Assembly (NCBI GenBank): GCA_963703945.1
Contig: CAVPGM010000012.1
Location: 62,001-126,000 of the forward strand
Reading direction: 5' to 3'
Length of the DNA: 64,000 nucleotides
Origin: JALORV01 sp963703945
GTDB lineage: Bacteria > Pseudomonadota > Gammaproteobacteria > Burkholderiales > Burkholderiaceae_F
Positions 58,948 to 64,000 of the stretch are shown one piece after another. The notes beneath the pieces are model-generated. The model was not told the DNA's origin. It searched no databases and saw only the letters and a list, made by a program, of their open reading frames with translations. Positions within the stretch are counted from its first letter, which is position 1; each line of letters opens with the position of its first letter. Made by a program: the position numbers and the translations under genes.

Positions 58948-60262
58948 ATGCCGGTCAAGAAACCTTCGCCCACCGATCTCGAGCCGATCGAACGCGCCAG
59001 TCGCGCCGAACTGCAGGCGCTGCAACTGGAGCGCCTGCGCTGGTCGCTGAATCACGCCTACGAAAACGTTCCGCACTACCGCAGGAAGTTCGACGCGGCC
59101 GGAGTGAAACCCGCGGACCTGAAGACGCTGACGGACCTCGGCAAATTTCCGTTCACCACCAAAAAGGACCTGCGCGACAACTACCCGTTCGGGATGTTCG
59201 CCGTGCCGCGCGACAAGGTGGTGCGCGTGCACGCATCGAGCGGCACGACTGGCAAGCCGACGGTGGTCGGTTATACCGCGAAGGACATCGACACCTGGGC
59301 CACGGTGATGGCGCGCTCGATCCGCGCCGCCGGCGGGCGCGCCGGCGACATGGTGCACGTGTCGTACGGGTATGGCCTCTTCACCGGCGGCCTGGGCGCG
59401 CACTACGGGGCCGAGAGGCTCGGCTGCACCGTCATCCCCATTTCCGGCGGCATGACCGAGCGGCAGGTGCAGATCATCGCCGACTTCAAGCCCGACATCA
59501 TCATGGTGACGCCGTCGTACATGCTGGCGATCGCGGAGGAAATGGAAAAGCAGGGCATGGACCCGAGGAAGTCGTCGCTCTCTATCGGGATCTTCGGCGC
59601 CGAGCCGTGGACAGCGGCGATGCGCACGGCGATCGAGGCCAAGACTTCGCTCGACGCGATCGACATCTACGGGTTGTCGGAGATCATCGGACCGGGGGTG
59701 GCACAGGAGTGCATCGAGACCAAGGACGGGCTGACCGTCTGGGAAGACCATTTCTATCCGGAGATCATCGATGCGGACAGCGGCGAGGTATTGCCCGAGG
59801 GCGAGAAGGGCGAACTCGTGTTCACCTCGCTCACCAAGGAAGCGCTGCCGATGGTGCGGTATCGGACACGCGACCTGACGCGGCTGCTGGCGCCGACCGC
59901 GCGCAGCATGCGCCGCATCGAGAAGATCACCGGACGCTCGGACGACATGCTGATCATTCGGGGCGTAAATCTCTTCCCGACACAGGTCGAGGAACTGATT
60001 CTGAAGCAGCCGGAACTGGAGCCGTACTACACGCTCGAGGTGACGCGGCCCGGCAACCTCGACGAGCTCACCGTGCACGTGGAGATGGGCTCGGTACCTC
60101 GCCAACGGCAGCCAGGAGTCACGCCACGCGGCGGCACGAAGACTCGAGCACAACATCAAGGCCTATATCGGCATCAGCGCCACAGTGCGGCTGGCATTGC
60201 CGATGGGGCTCGAACGATCGATCGGCAAGGCGAAACGCATCATCGACCGCCGGCCGAAATAG
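58948..60262 (+). CDS. paaK: Phenylacetate-CoA ligase PaaK (one frame break)
   Basis: Adenylate-forming enzyme that starts the pathway, about 437 residues when restored. AMP-binding motif HASSGTTGKPTVVGYT (about residue 92), SYGYGLFTGGLGAHYGAERLG, IFGAEPWTAAMR, IDIYGLSEIIGPGVAQEC, and the C-terminal RSDDMLIIRGVNLFPTQVEE. The frame breaks between 60080 and 60100; the next frame reads YLANGSQESRHAAARRLEHN and ends KAKRIIDRRPK at 60262. In the unshifted frame the reading runs into paaA, giving a false fusion. The lost tail holds the catalytic Lys region. Confidence 0.93.
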
Positions 60263-60270
60263 GGGAGCAC

Positions 60271-61308
60271 ATGTATACCCAGGCGATGGACATTCCGTCC
60301 CCCGAGCGGGACGAGGCACTGAAGCCGCGCGGTCCGCGCTCGGTCATTGAACAAGAGCGGGACTCCGAGTACGAGGTGGAATTCGACGCCAAGGTCGCGC
60401 GCGGGGAGTTTGTCGAACCGAAGGACTGGATGCCTGATGGTTACCGAAAGACTCTCATACGGCAGATCAGCCAGCACGCGCACAGCGAGATCGTCGGCAT
60501 GCTGCCCGAGGGCAACTGGATCACGCGCGCACCGACGCTGAAGCGCAAGGCCATTTTGCTCGCCAAGGTGCAGGACGAGGGCGGCCACGGCATGTACCTG
60601 TACGCCGCGGCCGAAACGCTGGGCGTGGCGCGCGACGACCTGGTCGACGCTCTGCATTCGGGCAAGGCGAAGTACTCGTCGATTTTCAACTATCCGACGC
60701 TCAACTGGGCGGACATCGGCGTGATCGGCTGGCTGGTCGACGGCGCGGCGATCATGAACCAGATCCCGCTGTGTCGGTGCTCCTATGGCCCGTATGCGCG
60801 CGCGATGATCCGCATCTGCAAAGAAGAATCGTTCCATCAGCGCCAGGGTTACGACCTGCTGCTGACGATGATGAAGGGAACGGCCGAACAGCGGGCGATG
60901 GTGCAGGACGCGGTCAACCGCTGGTGGTGGCCGAGCCTGATGATGTTCGGCCCGCACGACAAGGATTCGATGCACTCGGGCGAGTCGACCAAGTGGGGCA
61001 TCAAGCGCATCAGCAACGACGATCTGCGCCAGAAGTTCGTCGATGCCACGGTGCCACAGGCCAAGGTGCTGGGCGTCACGCTGCCTGACCCGGAGCTGTG
61101 CTTCAACGCCGAGCGCGGCGAGCATGGTCATTGGGACTTCGGCCCGATCGACTGGACCGAGTTCTGGAATGTGGTCAATGGCCACGGCCAGTGCAACCGC
61201 GAGCGTCTCGCCGACCGCGTACAGGCCTGGGAAGACGGCGCCTGGGTTCGCGAAGCCGCACTCGCACACGCCGACAAACGACGCCGCCGTGATCGGCTGG
61301 CGGCCTGA
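60271..61308 (+). CDS. paaA: Ring-1,2-phenylacetyl-CoA epoxidase subunit PaaA
   Basis: Catalytic diiron subunit of the multicomponent epoxidase, 345 residues. Ferritin-like fold with iron ligands in VQDEGGHGMYLYAAAETL (E and H) and ICKEESFHQRQGYDLL (E and H). ATG 60271 follows GGGGAG at 60262-60267. The reading frame is open upstream only because it is the unshifted frame of paaK. The C-terminal part includes CFNAERGEHGHWDFGPIDW. Confidence 0.96.
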   Translation: MYTQAMDIPSPERDEALKPRGPRSVIEQERDSEYEVEFDAKVARGEFVEPKDWMPDGYRKTLIRQISQHAHSEIVGMLPEGNWITRAPTLKRKAILLAKVQDEGGHGMYLYAAAETLGVARDDLVDALHSGKAKYSSIFNYPTLNWADIGVIGWLVDGAAIMNQIPLCRCSYGPYARAMIRICKEESFHQRQGYDLLLTMMKGTAEQRAMVQDAVNRWWWPSLMMFGPHDKDSMHSGESTKWGIKRISNDDLRQKFVDATVPQAKVLGVTLPDPELCFNAERGEHGHWDFGPIDWTEFWNVVNGHGQCNRERLADRVQAWEDGAWVREAALAHADKRRRRDRLAA

Positions 61309-61338
61309 GATGAACGCGTTGCCTGCCGGCGGGGGTTC

Positions 61339-61360
61339 CAAGGGGGCGGCCGCCCCCTTG
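61339..61360. repeat. Perfect 22-base palindrome between paaA and paaB
   Basis: CAAGGGGGCGG directly followed by CCGCCCCCTTG. Self-complementary with no loop, 31 bases after the paaA stop and 80 before paaB. It may form an mRNA hairpin that sets relative amounts of PaaA and PaaB. Confidence 0.6.
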
Positions 61361-61440
61361 CGTCTCCATACTGCCCGCGGGCCATTGGCCCCGACCGAAG
61401 CTTCGACGCCGGCATCAAGACAGAGTGAAAAGGAACCAAG

Positions 61441-61734
61441 ATGACCGAACCCAGCCGCCAATGGCCGCTCTGGGAAGTTTTTATTCGCAGCAAGAACGGC
61501 CTCGATCACAAGCACTGCGGCAGCGTGCACGCGCCTGACGCGACGTTGGCGCTTCAAAACGCCCGCGACGTTTACACGCGGCGGCTCGAGGGCGTCAGCA
61601 TCTGGGTCGTGCGCGCCGATCACATCTTCGCCAGCGACCCTGATGCCAAGCCGGAGATGTTCGATCCGGCCGAAGACAAGATCTACCGGCACCCGACGTT
61701 CTATCAGTTGCCGGATGAAGTGAATCACATGTAA
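61441..61734 (+). CDS. paaB: Phenylacetyl-CoA epoxidase subunit PaaB
   Basis: Small structural subunit of the epoxidase, 97 residues. Begins MTEPSRQWPLWEVFIRSKNGLDHKHCGSVHAP, the family signature, followed by DVYTRRLEGVSIWVV. It bridges the PaaAC units. AAGGAACC just before ATG 61441 is a ribosome-binding-like site. It is separated from paaA by 132 bases and from paaC by 135, each with an inverted repeat. Confidence 0.95.
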   Translation: MTEPSRQWPLWEVFIRSKNGLDHKHCGSVHAPDATLALQNARDVYTRRLEGVSIWVVRADHIFASDPDAKPEMFDPAEDKIYRHPTFYQLPDEVNHM

Positions 61735-61853
61735 ATGCCCCATGAAGCTACTGCGCGCCCCGATCTGCCGCATGCGCTGCTCGCTGTACTGCCTCGTACA
61801 GGTGCGCTGCTCGGCGGCACCTCGGGGCTGCTCGCGACGCTTCCTGGGGCATT
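61734..61853. repeat. Long inverted repeat between paaB and paaC
   Basis: AATGCCCCATGAAGC (61734-61748) and GCTTCCTGGGGCATT (61839-61853) are complementary at 14 of 15 positions and frame a GC-rich, hairpin-prone stretch. The first arm overlaps the end of paaB. No gene is seen in it. Confidence 0.6.
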
Positions 61854-61869
61854 CAACGGGAGTGAATAG

Positions 61870-62637
61870 ATGACCGTTGTTGCCCAGTCGTCCGCCCATC
61901 TCGAGTACGTCCAGCGCATCGCCGATACCTCGCTGATCCTCGGACAGCGGCTGTCGGAATGGTGCGGCCATGGCCCGATCATCGAGGAGGACATCGCGCT
62001 CACCAACGTCGCGTTGGATCTCATAGGCCAGGCGCGACTGCTGCTGACCCACGCGGGCAGGCTGGAGGGCAAGGGCCGCGACGAGGACCAGCTTGCGTTC
62101 CTGCGCGGCGAGCCGCAGTACCGCAACCTGACGATCGTCGAACTGCCCAACGGTGATTTCGCGAGAACGGTGCTTCGCAATTTTCTGGTCGCAGCGTGGC
62201 AACGCGAGCTATGGCAGCAGCTCGCCAGCTCGCGCGACGACGGACTCTCGGCGATCGCTGCCAAGAGCCTGAAGGAGACGCGCTACCACCTGCAGCATGC
62301 GTCCGAATGGACGGTACGCCTCGGTGACGGAACCGAGGACTCGCACGCGCGCATGCAGCGCGCGCTCGACGAGCTGTGGCCGTACACGGCGGAGTTCTTC
62401 AGCGCGACGCCCGATGACGACGCCATGGTCGCGAGTGGCGTCGGTCCGGCCTGGCCTTCGCTGGAAGGCGCCTGGAACACGACTGTGTCGCCGGTGCTCG
62501 AGGTCGCGACGCTGAACGTGCCGGCACGCACGCCGTTCGTTTCGACGGGCAAGCTCGGCCGACACACAGAACACATGGGGCATTTGCTGGCAGAAATGCA
62601 ATACCTGCAGCGCACGGTCCCGGGCGGAACCTGGTAG
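61870..62637 (+). CDS. paaC: Phenylacetyl-CoA epoxidase subunit PaaC
   Basis: Structural ferritin-like subunit of the epoxidase, 255 residues, paired with PaaA. Family marks: YVQRIADTSLILGQRLSEWCGHGPIIEEDIALTNVALDLIGQARLLL and TRYHLQHASEWTVRLGDGT-like RYHLQHASEWTVRLGDGTEDS. It lacks a complete diiron set, as expected for PaaC. ATG 61870 has GGGAG at 61858-61862. The stop TAG is immediately followed by the paaD ATG. Confidence 0.95.
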   Translation: MTVVAQSSAHLEYVQRIADTSLILGQRLSEWCGHGPIIEEDIALTNVALDLIGQARLLLTHAGRLEGKGRDEDQLAFLRGEPQYRNLTIVELPNGDFARTVLRNFLVAAWQRELWQQLASSRDDGLSAIAAKSLKETRYHLQHASEWTVRLGDGTEDSHARMQRALDELWPYTAEFFSATPDDDAMVASGVGPAWPSLEGAWNTTVSPVLEVATLNVPARTPFVSTGKLGRHTEHMGHLLAEMQYLQRTVPGGTW

Positions 62638-63123
62638 ATGCTGACCTCAGCCCAGGCTTGGGACATCCTCAGGCGCGTCCCCGATCCCGAGATCCCGGTG
62701 ATCTCGGTGACCGAGCTCGGCATCGTGCGCGAGGTTCGCGCGGCCGACGACATCGTCGACGTGGTCGTGACGCCGACCTACTCCGGCTGTCCTGCGACCG
62801 AGGCGATCGAGCGTTCGATCCGCGAAGCGCTGGTCGCCGCGGGCGCGGTGCGAGTGCAGGTCAAGACGCAGCTCGCACCGGCGTGGACCACGGACTGGAT
62901 CGAGCCGGTTGCACAGGAAAAGCTGCGCGCCTACGGCATCGCCCCGCCGGGCCGGATCGCCGGCGACGCCGCCATGCCTCTGCACTTCATTCCCCGCGTG
63001 GACTGCCCTCGCTGCGGCAGCGACGATACCGAGCGCCTGTCAAAGTTCGGTGCCACCGCCTGCAAGGCACTGTATCGCTGCCGTGCCTGCCGCGAACCGT
63101 TTGAACATTTCAAGCCCCTGTGA
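62638..63123 (+). CDS. paaD: Phenylacetate degradation protein PaaD (Fe-S/maturation factor)
   Basis: DUF59/MIP18-type protein, 161 residues, needed to form the active epoxidase, probably in iron-sulfur delivery. N-terminal VPDPEIPVISVTELGIVREV and VTPTYSGCPATEAIERSIREAL with the conserved Cys; C-terminal metal motif CPRCGSDDTERLSKFGATAC and CRACREPFEHFKPL. ATG 62638 starts directly after the paaC stop, with no gap. Confidence 0.94.
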   Translation: MLTSAQAWDILRRVPDPEIPVISVTELGIVREVRAADDIVDVVVTPTYSGCPATEAIERSIREALVAAGAVRVQVKTQLAPAWTTDWIEPVAQEKLRAYGIAPPGRIAGDAAMPLHFIPRVDCPRCGSDDTERLSKFGATACKALYRCRACREPFEHFKPL

Positions 63124-63133
63124 ACTTTTCACG

Positions 63134-64000
63134 ATGACTCCGCGTTTCCACACGTTGCGCGTTGCCGAGGTCCGGCGCGAGACACCCGACTGTGTCAGCC
63201 TCAAATTCGAGATCCCTGGTGACGTCGCGCCGGAATACCGTTTCGTGCAGGGCCAGCACATCGCGCTGCGGACGCAGCTCGATGGCGAGGAAATGCGCCG
63301 CTCGTATTCGATCTGCTCGGGTTGCGACGATGACGAACTGCGCGTTGCGGTCAAGAAGGTGCCGGGCGGCCGGTTCTCGATCTGGGTAAACGAGGAGCTG
63401 AAGCCGGGTGATGCGATTGATGTGATGACGCCGGAGGGGCGCTTCTTCACTCCGCTGACGCCGGAACGCGAGAAGAACTACGTCGCGTTTGCCGCAGGCA
63501 GCGGCATCACCCCGGTGCTTTCGTTGATCCGCACCACGTTCGCCCGCGAGCCGCGCTCGCGCTTCACCCTGGTCTACGGCAACCGTCGCCAGGCGAGCGT
63601 CATGTTCCACGAGGCGCTCGAAGACCTGAAGGATCGTTACCTGACGCGCTTCCGCCTGTACAACGTGTTTTCGCGCGAGGAGCAGGAGGTCGAACTTTTC
63701 AACGGCCGGATCGATGCCGACAAGGTGCGGGCATTTCTCGCCACGCTGATCCCGCCGCAGGGGATCGACGAGGCTTTCGTCTGCGGGCCGGCCTCGATGA
63801 TCGACGACGTCGAACAGGCACTGCTCGATTCGGGCGTGGCGCGCGATCACGTGCACGTTGAACACTTCGGCGTGCCGGGTGCCGCGACTGCACCGCCGAT
63901 CGACGACACCGAGGCCGCGGAAGCGAAGCTGACGCTGATTATCGACGGCGTGAAGCGTGAGGTCGACTTTCACCGAGGTCAGCATTCGATCCTCGAGGCC
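63134..64000 (+). CDS. paaE: Phenylacetyl-CoA epoxidase reductase PaaE (3' truncated)
   Basis: Ferredoxin-NADP reductase-like subunit that passes electrons to PaaA. ATG 63134, 10 bases after paaD. The FAD domain (FVQGQHIALRTQLDGEEMRRSYSICSG), the NAD(P) motif (AAGSGITPVLSLIRTTFAREP) and CGPASMIDDVEQALLDSGV are present. The window ends at residue 289, in the start of the C-terminal ferredoxin domain, so the 2Fe-2S cysteines are not visible. Confidence 0.95.
   Translation, partial: MTPRFHTLRVAEVRRETPDCVSLKFEIPGDVAPEYRFVQGQHIALRTQLDGEEMRRSYSICSGCDDDELRVAVKKVPGGRFSIWVNEELKPGDAIDVMTPEGRFFTPLTPEREKNYVAFAAGSGITPVLSLIRTTFAREPRSRFTLVYGNRRQASVMFHEALEDLKDRYLTRFRLYNVFSREEQEVELFNGRIDADKVRAFLATLIPPQGIDEAFVCGPASMIDDVEQALLDSGVARDHVHVEHFGVPGAATAPPIDDTEAAEAKLTLIIDGVKREVDFHRGQHSILEA

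Noticed and set aside
58948..61308. A 786-residue PaaK-PaaA fusion protein
   Set aside because: The fusion arises because the frame break in paaK moves reading into the paaA frame. The true PaaK C-terminus, its stop at 60262 and a ribosome site before ATG 60271 are all present.
60163..62202. A 679-residue minus-strand frame opposite paaA-paaB-paaC
   Set aside because: Antisense to three clear paa genes; no motif.
1..64000. CRISPR arrays, tRNA or rRNA genes, insertion sequences, prophage
   Set aside because: No regularly spaced repeats, no tRNA cloverleaf or rRNA signature sequence, and no transposase, integrase or phage protein was recognised among the translated frames.

Overview
This is a GC-rich chromosomal window, dense in genes, from a Gram-negative bacterium. 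The gene orders (miaB / ybeZ-ybeY-corC-lnt / glyQS-plsC; lptD-surA-pdxA-rsmA; amgK-murU; dusB-fis-purH-ruvCAB; ybgC-tolQRAB-pal-cpoB) and the protein styles point to a betaproteobacterium, most likely Burkholderiales or a close relative. That placement is an inference from gene content and order; no rRNA or tRNA gene was seen.

Layout. 1-5.4 kb: 3' part of miaB, a large zinc metalloprotease lipoprotein, ybeZ/phoH and ybeY. 5.5-13.4 kb: corC, lnt, glyQS, plsC, a SprT/YgjP-like metallohydrolase and gloA. 13.4-19 kb (minus strand): rsmA, pdxA, surA, lptD, an outer-membrane biogenesis and cofactor operon. 19-28.6 kb: amgK-murU (peptidoglycan recycling), pepP, a UbiH-family hydroxylase, dusB-fis, purH, ruvCAB. 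28.8-36.2 kb: a tonB-exbB-exbD-exbD-TPR operon, a lone SoxX-like cytochrome bracketed by direct repeats, and a TonB-dependent receptor on the opposite strand. 36.5-43.2 kb (minus): a YejABEF-type peptide ABC importer with unusual subunits. 43.4-48.6 kb: the complete tol-pal cluster. 48.7-53.6 kb: a YeeE/YedE sulfur transporter, a variant MBL hydrolase, a flavin monooxygenase coupled to a DUF2783 protein, and HIT and DUF190 proteins. 53.6-64 kb: a phenylacetate (paa) degradation locus, with paaN-paaY on minus and paaGHIK-ABCDE on plus, diverging from a shared control region; paaE runs off the window.

How the parts work together. Lnt, LptD, SurA, Tol-Pal and PlsC build and maintain the envelope. 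AmgK-MurU feeds recycled muramic acid back to UDP-MurNAc. TonB/ExbBD would energise the nearby receptor. The paa genes activate phenylacetate to its CoA thioester, epoxidise the ring, isomerise the epoxide and carry part of the beta-oxidation; paaF, paaJ and a regulator are not in the window.

The main caution is that nine genes carry single-base frame breaks (eleven in all), several in genes that should be intact (purH, tolQ, paaG, paaH, paaK). The sequence therefore probably contains indel errors, and I annotate these genes across the breaks. No CRISPR array, transposase, prophage or clear island was found. The least explained parts are the MBL/monooxygenase/DUF2783 module, the repeat-bracketed soxX, and several palindromic intergenic elements.
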